A DNA stretch of 64,000 nucleotides from Sipunculus nudus (Eukaryota; Annelida; Sipuncula; Golfingiida; Sipunculidae). Each line of letters starts with the position of its first letter. Positions within the stretch are counted from its first letter, which is position 1. This document shows, in pieces, positions 44,113 to 55,546 of the stretch. The stretch covers positions 55,495,058 through 55,559,057 of the forward strand of contig CM049310.1 of assembly GCA_026874595.1 (NCBI GenBank), given 5' to 3'. The notes under the pieces are model-generated. The model was not told the DNA's origin. It saw only the letters and a list, made by a program, of their open reading frames with translations, and searched no databases. The translations under genes were made by a program, and so were the position numbers.

Positions 44113-46318
44113 CAATCTGGCATCCATGTTAGAGTCAACATGGCGGCCAAATTTTAAAATGGCCGCCACATGATATCAAAAACATCAATTTCTAAATATA
44201 AGCGTTAAAATTGACCGATTCCCATCATCTTTTTGCCAATTTCTATGTGTTAAACGGTGCCGAATCCAATTCTCACCTTTAAATTGACATTAAGGGACTT
44301 CTATTTCATTAATTTTAACTTGTGGTGTTTTTTCTGTACGCGAAAAAGGGCTCGGCAACTAGCTTCTGAGTTGCCAGAAGGAGGTATCTAGGAATTGTCT
44401 ATAGTACAGGGGTTTTTGATGGATTTATGATAGTAGGGGTCCTCTGATACTTTTGAGATGGGTTGTCCTCACGACGATCCTGGGCATTTTTTTGTTATAT
44501 GCAAATTAGGGCCGCCATCGAAGAAAATTCTATTTCCTTTGATATCTTCAGAACTAACCAAGATAACTGGTCACACAATGTGTTAAGACCTACGTTTTCC
44601 TGGTCAAAGATTCAAATAAAACCATATTAACAGCAGTTTAGTTCGTATTTTAAATTTAAACATGAAAAGGGGGGCCGCCATTGATTAATAGTAAAGAAAG
44701 TAAAGAAACAGTCTTGACACAACTTCGATTGAATAATAGATACATCAAGGTAGGAGGTAAATCAGTCTATTATTATTTTCTTGATATTCTTGGTATGAAA
44801 TTTGTTCGTTATTTGTACTATGACAGAGGTGAAAAAAAGAAAATTAAATGAAGTTGTAGCAAAAATAAATTCTACCTACAACATATTCTTTATCCACTGG
44901 ATAGCACTGTAAAGGGCTATTCCACAAAATGGTTTCAGGATAATGATTTTAATAGATATTTGGAGGTTAATAGTGCTTCTATATTAAATAATGTAGTTAT
45001 ATCCTACATTGACGTAGATTTGGACAAACTCACATTCAGAAGTGTCTACGACAAAGTAATATCATGTAAAACTTCTGAACCAATCTTCAAAAATAAGGCT
45101 ACCAATCCTTTATAAAGACTTAGACTTAAAAACGAGCAATTAATTACGTTTACAAGACCACTCTGGACATGTATCTAAGGCAATTCCAGTTTAGAATTCT
45201 GCATAACATACTTGCTGTTAACGAAAATGTATTTAGATGGAGGATAACAGACACAAAGAGTATGTTCTTATTGTTTCATTGAAAATGAATCAATTTATCA
45301 TTTATTCTGTGAATGTCACATTAAAAAAACTTTTACTTGCATATTAAGTCTTTGGCTGAAACTTTCGATTTGAGATGCCAAGCCTCGGCCCTCAACTTCT
45401 ATACACTGGAGCAGAAAAATCAGAACATGCTGCCCTTGTAAATATGTTGATGTTGGTCTACAAGATCATGGTCTTTAGTAATAGGAATAATCTGGCACAT
45501 GGTTTAATTTGAAGGTTTGAGCATGAAAAACAATGTTAGTCGAATAATAATGGTGGGTTCTTGACAAATTAAAGAACTTAAAATCTTCAAAGAAAGTGGG
45601 CCTAATTTGCATAATAACATTTGAAAGACTGGCTTAACTGTTGTAAGAATTGTTTCAAATGAGTCTTTGACCATGAAAACCTAATTCTTGACAAAATGCT
45701 CGACCAGTTTTCATGGTTAGTTCTTGAGGTATCGAAGAAAGTAGACTTTTCATCAATGTCGACCCTTATTTTCATATTAATATTTTAAATATGAAATAAA
45801 TCGTCCGTAACATGGTTTGATTTGAATATTGGACCATGAAAACCTGGGAATAGACAAAATGATCGACCAGGTTTTTTTTTATTAGTTCTGAAGATAACGA
45901 AGAAAGTAGAATTTTCATCAACGGCGGCCATAATTTGCATAACAAAATTTAAAATGCAAAATAAATTGTTGTTACTATTGTTTCATTTGAATCTTTGACA
46001 ATGAATACCTATGTCTAGACAATGTTTGGAAAGTTATCATGGTTAGTTCTTGAGATATTGAAGAAAATATTTTTTTTGTCAATGGCGGCCCTAATTTGCA
46101 TATTATAAAAATGTTTGCTTGAAAATGCTAGAAATTTCGGTCTTTATCATTATTTTGTAGATTCATATCTAAATTACCACATTTTATGTCACATGTAATA
46201 AAACACATTTAATTAGGTACAAAAATCATGATCTGACCAGAATGTCACTGTTAATGCCAAAAATAACAGTCAATTTTAAATATGGCTGCCATCTTGACTC
46301 AAACATGGAAACCACACT
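44113..46318. mobile_element. 2.2 kb inverted-repeat structure with ~163 bp tandem repeats in both arms
   Basis: The left outer end reads CCATGTTAGAGTCAACATGG with CGGCCAAATTTTAAAAT. The right outer end, inverted, reads CCATGTTTGAGTCAAGATGG with CAGCCATATTTAAAAT. Inner arm units contain ATGCAAATTAGGGCCGCCAT on the left (GCCGCCAT at 44511 and 44674) and its complement on the right (TAATTTGCAT at 45603, 45931, 46092, with a decayed one near 45767). Spacing is 161-164 bp. Units share TTTGACCATGAAAACCT and TTAGTTCTTGA(G)GATA-type blocks. The core holds a LINE fragment. This may be a foldback-like element or an inverted duplication of a satellite-bearing element. Confidence 0.65.
44740..45440 (+). 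pseudogene. LINE C-terminal (zinc-knuckle) remnant
   Basis: Broken frames encode VGGKSVYYYFLDILGMKFVR, then FRSVYDKVISCKTSEPIFKN, FQFRILHNILAVNENVFRW and ITDTK. After a +1 frameshift near 45258 they continue as CSYCFIENESIYHLFCEC (45263-45316). This is the arrangement found after reverse transcriptase in L1-like LINEs: a helical thumb/linker region ending in a Cys-X2-Cys-X8-His-X4-Cys knuckle that helps nucleic-acid binding. Several stops interrupt it and the catalytic domain is absent. It sits between the inverted arms of the surrounding structure and differs from the minus-strand LINE at 14700-15530. I am confident of LINE origin, less so of clade. Confidence 0.75.
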
Positions 46319-46554
46319 ACCACCGATGTTTTTCTTGTTCTTTAGGATATTATTTAACTGGCTGGACATGTGTCATGCTTTCTTTAGAAAATGCCAACAG
46401 GAATTCATTTATGAAAATTTGCGCCTGCGCTATGTGGTAGACCTGCATGGCCGTTAGTGATTATATTTTCAAATAAAACATGTCAAAACAACGTATTTCA
46501 ATACCTACGTGGAAGCCGCTGAGAGAGGAACTAATTTTTTAATGATCGTACTTA

Positions 46555-46934
46555 CGGCCTGGTCCCCTGATATATGCATATTAGAACGTCAATGAGCGGT
46601 TAAAGAACCTCCCGATTTCCTATCATTGCCATTTCAGTAGGCCACACTTCAGACCAGGGATGGTGATGACTGTATGAGCCACGCTTTATTTCTGGTGAAA
46701 TAAAAAAAAAGACATTAATATTGCTAACGTCACCCGCAAGACACCGTCAGTTCAGCCAGGCGGTGACAAGTGTCGCTATCATTGCTTTTTCAATTTTTTA
46801 CCAGTCGGTATGCCTACAGCCATGGTAAGCTGCTTTATATAAGTGTTTCTTATCTCGGGTCAAAATATATGACTAATAAATTGGCAGAGAACTATCATTT
46901 TAAAGCATATTACAATTTTTTAGGGACCAGGCCG
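46555..46934. mobile_element. inverted-repeat element, CGGCCTGGTCCC ends, 380 bp
   Basis: Left end CGGCCTGGTCCCCTGA; right end GGGACCAGGCCG, an exact 12 bp inverted match. TATGCATATTA near the left and GCATATTACAATT near the right extend the similarity. No clear target duplication and no coding frame. Confidence 0.55.
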
Positions 46935-46939
46935 GTCAT

Positions 46940-47650
46940 ACCATGTGAAATCATGAGTAAATATCTTTATTAATATAAACTAAGATTATATGGTTTTAAG
47001 GTTTTAAAAATTATAAAAGCATGAACCAGATTTCATGATGGAATTTGAACAAAAATGTATTATGTTATGATTTATGTATGCATGTCATGAAAAACTCAAA
47101 GTGAAACTGATTTTAAAAAAACGCCGTTTTATTCAATGTTGTTTCCCGCACTGCGCAGAATCGAACTTATGAAAAAAAAAATCCCTTAACCCACAATGCA
47201 CTGGGGCTTCTATTACACCATCGGCGTAGGAATAAATATAGGTAAGAGGGTAATATAGTCCTTTCAAATATGTTGGATAAGAATTGTTTCAAGACAACTA
47301 AACATGGATTATTTTGTAAAGACTCGTTGGAATAAGTAATATTTTTTTCTTGACCGGTTGCAAACTGTTAAGACAACCAATCCTGGCAATCCCCTCAATT
47401 CTTTTGATCTTTGGTATATCAGGCCGAATTGAACATTTATTACTAAACGTCTAAATACACGGGAACGGTTTTCACTTTTAGCCTTTCATTAAACATAGCC
47501 AATATCTACATTTGTGATTGAAACATTATTTATATTGCCAAAAGAACAGTTTTAGGCAGGTTTGACAGAATATCTTAACATATTGATATTTAAAAACTGT
47601 ATCGCGATAGGCAATATGCAAATCACCGTATCGCGATATACCGATATATA
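46940..47650. other. AT-rich non-coding stretch
   Basis: Nothing recognised before the third TAGTCCGTTCC-family element. The 86-codon minus frame at 47526-47786 runs into that element. Confidence 0.5.
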
Positions 47651-47652
47651 TA

Positions 47653-48236
47653 TAGTCCGTCCCAAAACCCGTATCCGCATGTTTTTTCGCGATAATTATT
47701 TTAAAAATATTCTTTAAGAATGCCCTTTGGTCTGACGTAGATAAACGGATATTCCGCCGATTCTGTGTAAAGAAGTTATATATCATGTAAAATGTATTTA
47801 CTTTGCGACTCTTTTGCCATATTTATGCTGAAATACCGTGAATGGCGTCTTCCCGGCACTGCTGGACAGTACATTCCTCCATGTTACACTTTCCATGTCT
47901 ATGGCTTCGTATGGTGTTTGTAAGACAACTCCGACGTCACAAAGACGTCACAGTGATCGGTCGTGCGTCACCTTCAATTGACTGACGTCATAAGTTTGAC
48001 TTGCTTGTTTATTATCAGTTCTCAGGCAAGGAATAAGTCGTAAACGCTGTAACTTGTTTTGTCATATTTTGGATTATTCGTGTCATACAAAATTAAAGCA
48101 AGGTAAGGCATTACTTTTTGCGTAGGTAGTCGGCGGAATAGCTCCTGCAACCTTTGGACAAAAAAGATTTACACTGCTTCACTTGTATAAAAAATAATCC
48201 CGGAAAACATGCGGACACGGGTACTGGGACGAACTA
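47653..48236. mobile_element. inverted-repeat element, TAGTCCGTTCC family, copy 3
   Basis: Left end TAGTCCGTCCCAAAACCCGT then CCGCATGTTTTTTCGCGATAAT. Right end inverted TAGTTCGTCCCAGTACCCGT then CCGCATGTTTTCCGGGAT. The terminal repeat is about 45 bp. TA flanks both ends (47651-47652, 48237-48238). The interior includes GC-richer DNA with TGACGTCA-like words (for example GACGTCACAAAGACGTCAC near 47934). Confidence 0.75.
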
Positions 48237-48239
48237 TAG

Positions 48240-48925
48240 ATAATATAATACGTAATATTTACATATATAAATAAGTTAATTAAATGATGTGAATGTATAA
48301 ATTTTCTTATGAAATGATGAATAGAATATAATATAAAACTAAGTCATGTAAAAAGGATCAGTATTTACTTTGATAGGACGTTCTTATAAAAATAATACAT
48401 ATTTAACTTAAGTCTTTTCCTAATTTGCATAAAATGTCTGCAAATTTATTCCCCAAATTTTATATAAACTGATGTTATTTTTGATACAATTTGAATATTT
48501 TGTACAAAAATAAATTACTCCGCCTAGGTAAAGCCAAAATATCAATATATTTATTTATTTTATATTATTTTCAATAATTCATTCAAATAAGCAAATTAAC
48601 TCATTTAATATGCAAAGTACAAAGAGTACCAAGCAGAAATCGATTCTAAAGGGAAAATTAGCCGAGAAACAGTTAAGAAAATTTGGTAGTGACGATTATC
48701 GAATTGTTCACATTTTTGCCCTGTCTACCGAATCATGAAACGTATAAAACAGGTGAACTGAGGATGGTGTGCAATAATGGTTTTGACTGGAAACTTTTGT
48801 ATTGAGCCAAAATGCGCTAATTACGTGAAATAACAGACATTTTATCGCAATGAAGGACTAACTTGTTTTGTAATTATAATATACCGGTCAGGGTCTTCCT
48901 TTATTCGCCTCATTGACTTATTACG
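48240..48925. other. AT-rich non-coding stretch
   Basis: No gene or repeat recognised between two transposon insertions. Confidence 0.5.
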
Positions 48926-48930
48926 AATGC

Positions 48931-49160
48931 CAGGGGCGGATCCAGGATTTAGGAAAGGGGGGGGGGGGGGTTCCAACCCAGGAGAACTAATGAAAATCCT
49001 AAAAAAAAAAGGTCATCACGTCTGGAAAAGGAGGGGTCCAGGCCGCAAAATTACGTCTAAAATCCCTTAAAAAAGGTTGCTTCGGGTGAAAAAAGGGGGG
49101 GGGGGGGGGGGGTCCGGACCCCCTCGACCCCCCCCCCCCCCCCCCCCGGATCCGCTTCTG
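48931..49160. mobile_element. CAGGGGCGGATCC-family element with G14, G18 and C20 tracts
   Basis: Left end CAGGGGCGGATCCAGGATTT; right end GGATCCGCTTCTG, its inverted match over 13 bp with two changes. AATGC flanks both sides (48926-48930, 49161-49165). The interior has G14 (48957-48970), G18 (49095-49112), GGTCCGGACC and C20 (49128-49147). The 62-codon Gly/Pro-rich frame over it is an artefact of the homopolymers. Confidence 0.75.
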
Positions 49161-49165
49161 AATGC

Positions 49166-50405
49166 TAATTTATCTTGTGGGAATCACGGAGACTTTAAGA
49201 GAGACAATGTACTGGCTGCGAACCGGCCTTGTGTTAGAAATGTTAATCAGAAAAGAATTTGCTGACACCCGTCCTTGAGCACTCAATTAACTCGAAACGC
49301 GCACTCATGGTCCTTTAAAAAAAGGATACCTCAAATGGATGCGTCTTCACTATGTATAATTAACAACTTTTAAATTGCTGTAATGCCAATTTGTCCAAGG
49401 ATGCAACAAATCAGTTAAAGTCATTAGATAGTTGGAGTATACTCCAAGAGAGAACACCGAGCAATGTAATAATAGAAAAAAACATAAGTCCCAGGCTAAT
49501 GATATTTGTGATATGACAGTCATTCGCCATTGATCACGTTGGTAATTTTCATAAACAATCAAGCTTTCATGGAGATGTGTCTTAAATATAAAAAAAGTCA
49601 TCCAGTTTTCCATTACCCGTCACCGCTTTCCATTTTCCGCAGTATGTGAAATCAGATTTAAAACGTTTTGGTTGGCAAATGCTTTTTGGGTGGTTGGTGA
49701 CTGTTTTTCATGGAGTCATAGAAGTTCAAAGATTGATTAAGTTCAGTGAACAGGGAGACGATGTAAAAGCGATTTTATTCAGTGTAACCGCATCGGGCCA
49801 GTCCGGATCTATACATCTTTTCCATGATTTGATGCAAGCATATAACAGAAGTTTGGTCCAACTCATTTTATTTCTAGGTCAAGTTTGAAGTTTTATGAAT
49901 AATTTGTAAAACAAGAAAACAAACCAGTGTTATATAATCTCTCATAATTTATGGAGCCATCAGTCATATAAAAGTTACGTTCCTGTGTTAAAATGATTAA
50001 ATCGGTTTGCGCAATAGAGATGTTTTCCTGTATTGCTGTTAGATGGACTGCCTATATTGTGTCACGAAATTTGAACACAAAAGAATATACCTAATCAGGA
50101 CATGTATTTGTTTCAGAAGACTACCTAAACATTAACCTGTACTAGATTTTGTTCAGCAAATATTTTCTTCCAGTATTTTGTTAAAGCAGATACAATGTGT
50201 TAGTGATAATTAAAGGTTCATGATTGTACCTTAGGACGTAGACAGACACACCCATTTACACATATGACACGAATACATTATAGTTGTATTTTCATTGCCT
50301 TTTAATCCTAAGTGTATCATGCTTCTTTAATTACACGTACATGTCTAAACGTTCACAATACGCAAGGACGCACGTGCTCAAATGACACTATCTGCATGTA
50401 ATTGT
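49166..50405. other. non-coding stretch
   Basis: No gene recognised; frames of 80-87 codons (49350-49613 minus, 49646-49888 plus) carry no known motif. Confidence 0.45.
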
Positions 50406-50408
50406 TCT

Positions 50409-50970
50409 CATTCGGAAGACCTCGGCCGAATCCGTTGGCTTCTAGCCTCGGATGTATCTATGGCCCAATGATACACCACAAATTTTCGTGTAATTCGCCG
50501 GAAACCCAGCCGGTAGCCATTTCTACTGACTCGTCTAAAAAAAGATCACAGTTTCCATTATGAATACATTGATTTGCCATAATAACATGTATTGTTTGGG
50601 CTTGATATGTTGCAAAACATCAAATGTAACCAGGTTCCGACAGTAATTTGACTAGAAAGTTCAGTTTATCACAAACACCCAATGAGGATGGACTTTCTGG
50701 CGTGAACTGTATCCTCGTGCGGTCCAAATCATTATAACTGGGAATTTGCACTCTATTTCTTGGATCAATGTGTTCTTATAGCTTTAAAGGTAGAATATAT
50801 GAGGATTGGCAGTACCTGTACACAAAATATATTGTTTTGCTCTAACAGAGCGCACGACAGGGGTTCAGTTGACCTGGTCTTGACCTCGTCTGTCGGAATA
50901 CTTTACATGGCGGCCCCCAAGGTACATACGAGGTTAGAAGCCACCGAATTGGGCCGAGGTATTCCGAATG
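50409..50970. mobile_element. element with ~50 bp terminal inverted repeats
   Basis: The left arm (50409-50458) reads CATTCGGAAGACCTCGGCC, AATCCG, TGGCTTCTAGCCTCGGATGT. The right arm (50921-50970), inverted, reads CATTCGGAATACCTCGGCCC, AATTCG, TGGCTTCTAACCTCGTATGT. The arms differ at roughly one in seven positions. A second TGTCGGAATAC lies at 50891 just inside. No coding frame for a transposase; the 81-codon frame at 50760-51005 covers the right arm and is not a gene. Confidence 0.65.
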
Positions 50971-51009
50971 CAATTGTGCCCTCACTTGCTTGGCTGACAT
51001 TTTGAGGGA

Positions 51010-52795
51010 GGTGTGACTGGTGTATTATCGGGGGCTTGGTACGTTATGTCAGGAGCGTGTTATTAACATGCTACACCCAGTTCAAAAACTGTACTTTCGA
51101 TCCTAATCAAGCTTTTTCTCATGTATTAAGCTGAACACAAAATATGTTACAGAACTTAAGCAAGTTACTTATTATGATATTAATCTTTTAGGCAGCCGTG
51201 CCTTAAAATAAATACATATTACAGAGCTTGAAAGTTCCCTGAGACCATATACCTCCGCCAAAAATCTTGATCATCATATCTGGAACATCACGCGGATTTT
51301 GGTCAGACTTTGGCATGTGGTACGTAAGCACAGGGCAAGCTGAGAAATCTGTGTGCTACGGTTCACGAACTCGAAGGTTGAATCATAGATCAGTGCTGCC
51401 CACTAGAACAAAGGCGGCCCTTAATACCAGTAACTAACGACGGTCTCGCCTTTGATGGGATAAAAAAAAAACACTTTGATGGTGAAGAATCCTTTAAACA
51501 ATAACAATTTGTTCCTGGGAAGTAATCCCTCCTTCCACTGAATTTCATAGTTTTTAAAACTGGTCCGGTCAAGGTGCTCACAGACAAACCGTCAGCCAAC
51601 TAACTGGCCAAGACACTGTGACAAACACAGGCAAGGACCCCCGATTTCGCCGCCTATGGTGTTTAAAGTTGAACATAATGAAAATTCCAGGAAATGGAAA
51701 GAAACAGTGCATATTAAATCTTCAAGTGATACATGCTATCTCCGTACAAATATAAGCACTACTATATACTCATATATAGTGCACAGTTTCGTCTATTTCT
51801 CGATTAAAAAAACCCACAACCACAAATAGGGATTCGAGCGACTGTGAGCATACAAAGATAGTTAGTGAAATGAACAAGCCCACACGTGCCAACTATGACG
51901 TCATCGCAGCAGGGAATGACAGCAAGGCCAAAACCGGAGATTGGCCTTTCCGGCCTTGTTCACTCCAAACTTAATTTTAAAAAGACGAGGCGACACAAAC
52001 ATTAAGGGAACGAAGGAGAGATAAATAAGAGAATTTAAGATATTTGAGGTATATATAAAATACAGACTCTGATGGTGTAAAAAATGCTTATGTTTCTGTT
52101 TTGCAAGGGCTTATATGTAGAAAATACCGGAGACGATACACAGGGAAGAGCGATCGTGAAACTTAAAAACTTATGTAGACTTTTCAACTTTTCCCTTACT
52201 AACTAATTAACTTTTCCCAATGTACCCATGGGATATCGTAATCGAATGCACTGCAGCAAGGAGAACATCTAAAAAGTATTTAAAAAGTTAATTATGTGTT
52301 TTCTTCTGGATTGGAGTGTGTTACTTTTTTTACATAGTAGTCCGGTTCAAAAGACTCAGAGTTGTAAAAACTAATCACATAAATTTAATTAAAGAAACTT
52401 TTAAGAGAAAAAAGATGCATCTTTTTAAAATTTTAATGATTGTTCCGCACACAAGTATGTACGGATAAAAATATAAAAAATGTATACTCGTAGATGATTA
52501 TAATACGGAGAGCTTATAAAGTAGATGATGAATTCACCTAGTTTTTTTTTCGGTTGGGGGAAGCCTTTTAGGCCTCAGATAAAACTTTCGATTTTTTCCT
52601 CCTTTATTTTTTCTCTTTCTGTCCCAGTTTGCGCTATTTCTCCAATAAGATTAGTTATCCAAACCTTACCTTTGGTGGGAGTAATACAGACATTTGACAA
52701 ATTTTCACCGAATATTTTTTTTAATTGACCTTGACCTATTTTTAAGGTCATGACGGGGGAGGCTTCATGTGATCGCGGGGCCATTGGTGACCTCT
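51010..52795. other. non-coding stretch
   Basis: No gene or element recognised. A9 tracts and several 60-70 codon frames only. Confidence 0.5.
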
Positions 52796-52799
52796 AGTT

Positions 52800-53050
52800 G
52801 TTGCCTCAGCTAGGAGGGTGTGCGTTCATTCCCGTTTGTGTGTGTGTTTGTAAGTGTGTGTGTTCACGGAATCGCATGAATCTTTTGATTTTGGTGTAGA
52901 TCCGACTCTTGGTCCGGATTCAGGAACGTCATAAAGGAATATTCAGAAATGTTCAGTCATTTATGCACGAATGAACCTTGGGATTTGGGCCAAATAAGTG
53001 AATGCCCAAATGGCGGAGGCTTGTATTCCTTGTAATGCAGATTTCTAGTT
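52800..53050 (+). repeat. dispersed repeat family D, copy 2
   Basis: Shares with 18330-18610 the ordered blocks GATTTTGGTGTAGATCCG (52887-52904), AGGAACGTCATAAAGGAATA, TTATGCACGAATGAACCT, AATAAGTGAATG and GGCGGAGG. A (GT)n tract lies at 52838-52862 where copy 1 has GTTTGTGCC-like sequence. Confidence 0.7.
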
Positions 53051-53054
53051 TTAT

Positions 53055-55080
53055 TTTGTTGTCATCTGGTAGTCTTTAATGAGTTGCAGCGTTTAAAACC
53101 AGTCGCCAAAAATACGCTTTAATCCCACCGGGCTATTACTTGACGTAATACTTTAAACACTATAGCTTTTAAATCCAGTCATATTCTACTTCAATCACCC
53201 TAGTTCTTTTCACTGTAATTTTATTTTCATGCTTACATTAGGACCAACAGCTATCTGTTTTATATATTTATACATAAATAAGTTTCATATTTGATTTTAT
53301 ATAAAAAAAAATGTTGACGTTCCCGAGGAATCTGACCTGTAGTATGACTTGCATTACTACGTAAGAGTTACTCTATTTAAATATTATTGTTATTCAAAGA
53401 AACTTTGAAGTTTGTTTGAACGAAACGCATTATAAAGTCATATAAATTATGATGTGGTTATCAAATTTAACAAAATGCACCAAGGAAGTACATTTTATAT
53501 ATCTTGCACGTTCTAGAATTCCAGGTTTTTGCAGCAGACTTCCTGCTACCTGTTCATGTGGTACACGAGACGAGAATATCCTATATATTTCCCGTTGCCT
53601 AAGTCGGGGTAACACTGTCACATCCCGTTATGCAAGCTCGGCTGGTTCTGGTGCTTGCTGTCCAAACCTCTTATCGTTCTTGTGTCCAACCTAGACAAAT
53701 TTCATTAAACTTTGGAAGCTTCACTATCGAGCTCTGGCCTTGCTTAGCTCTATTATAAGGTTGTTGGAGATAAGCTTGTAAATAAGAATAAAGAAGACCC
53801 AAAATAAAAAAAAACTAAATAAGACATTTCTTTTGTCAGTATAGCTGAAGTCCTATGGTGTTCAATGTTCCATTGGATTCTGTTAAAGGCTTCAGTATGT
53901 GATTATGGTGCGAGGGTATTAAAACCCTGAAAATGAGATAACTTTAGTTATCAAATTATTTTGAAGTAGTTAGGAAAAGTCCTTGATGGCAGATAGACGA
54001 TAGGAGATGCTGTTTTGTTTTTCCACTGCAGAAGTCTGACTGAAGAAAAACGTTTCTGTGAAATAAATATTCACGCGCATAATGCGCGAACGTACTGCTT
54101 TCATACACGCTTTCATTCTACTTGCCCAATGCTTGTAAATACTGCATTTGACGCTTACGGCCGATGGGCGTTGGCACAGATCCAGGGCCAAGAATGTTCC
54201 CAACGGAGAAGTTAAGAGCGGAATTTTTGCGGGGAAGATTAAGAAAATAATTGGTATGAGGTCAATTAACGGTCCAGTTTTAAATATCATTATGCAACAA
54301 CTCAGCGCTGTAATGGTGCGAAATTCAAGCCAATCAAACGCCAGGTTGTTTGAAAGTTATAATTGGCAGAGGGTCTTCCGCAAGAATCAGTCTATGCTGA
54401 CCTTATATCGTAGTACTAAACGCTAGGTCATTCTTCCTTACATGGAGTCTGAAGCCGCCATTAGTAGCTTCATTCTGTGCATCGGCTCACCCTCCGGTCT
54501 GTTCGTAACAAATCTTATATCGGCTAGCTCAAGCTGGATTTAGGTGAAGATCTGAGTGAGGATTGAGCCATTCTAGCGGAAAGTTGAGGGTTTTTGTCCT
54601 GGAAACTCGCCCGCTGCAACTACCACTTCTCGTAATGGCGCATGTTCACCGGTCCATGTTTTTGGCTGAGACTGCCAGGGTCTGCCATAATGCTAGAGAA
54701 TTTTAAGTACTGCCCTGGATTTAATTTTCTTTTTAAAATGTTATAAACAGGTATCTCCTCGACTTATACTAAACAGTCCTGAATGACGGTACTTGGAATG
54801 CCAAATGCTACTGTCAGTGTCCACATAAAAATGTTAGTGTGTGTCACTCTGTTATGCTGAATAATATGCAGCGGATTCTTTATCAGATTAGTATTGGTTA
54901 TAAATTAAGCGTATAATAGCTATTATTACAATATAGCATTAAATATGATATGATATACATATAATATAATATACAATATATTACATATGTTACATTATTT
55001 ATATAATAATACAGCTGTATAATATAAATGTCTCACATGGCTTCATCATTAATATGTCAAAAATACGATGATGTATGTAT
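53055..55080. other. non-coding stretch
   Basis: No recognised gene. Opposed frames at 53430-53694 and 53970-54426 (up to 106 codons) lack motifs. 54900-55010 is nearly pure A/T. Confidence 0.45.
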
Positions 55081-55083
55081 TTA

Positions 55084-55539
55084 AAGGCTTGCCCACACGG
55101 GTCTTCCCAAAGTCAACCCGATGTCTTCACCAAGTCACCTTGATGTGTCCCCCTGTCACTCGCATGTGTGCCGATGTTACACCGATGTGAACTGAAAGGC
55201 CTGACCCACCTCGTCTGACCACGTAATTCATCACGTGACATCGATATCTCGTCAACATCGTGGCAATATCGTGGACACATCGAGGCATCTGGATAACATC
55301 GGGATGATTGGGACTAACGAACATTGATGCAGGGTATATCAAGATATATCACGATGTTATACTTAAGTGATCCCGATGTCATACCGTTTTAAAGAAAAGC
55401 GTGGTACAAAAGTCACCCGATTTTTTCTCACTCCCGGATGTCATCCCAATGTCACCCCTATTTGTCCCGGTCTCACCCCGATGTTAAGCCGATGTCACAT
55501 CTGGAAGCATCGGAGACGACACCGGCGAGTGTGGGCCTT
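55084..55539. mobile_element. inverted-repeat element filled with CCGATGT words
   Basis: Left end AAGGCTTGCCCACACGGG; right end inverted AAGGCCCACACTCGCCGG. The interior is packed with CCGATGT/CGATGT on one strand (for example 55117-55130, 55172-55190), then ACATCG on the other (55250-55300), then CGATGT again (55375-55497). This is about two dozen occurrences at 10-25 bp spacing. No coding frame is credible. Such word repetition may be transposase-binding arrays. Confidence 0.55.
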
Positions 55540-55546
55540 GTCTTAA

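Noticed and set aside
49077-49265. Gly/Pro-rich 62-codon protein
   Set aside because: Produced by G18 and C20 homopolymers inside a transposon.
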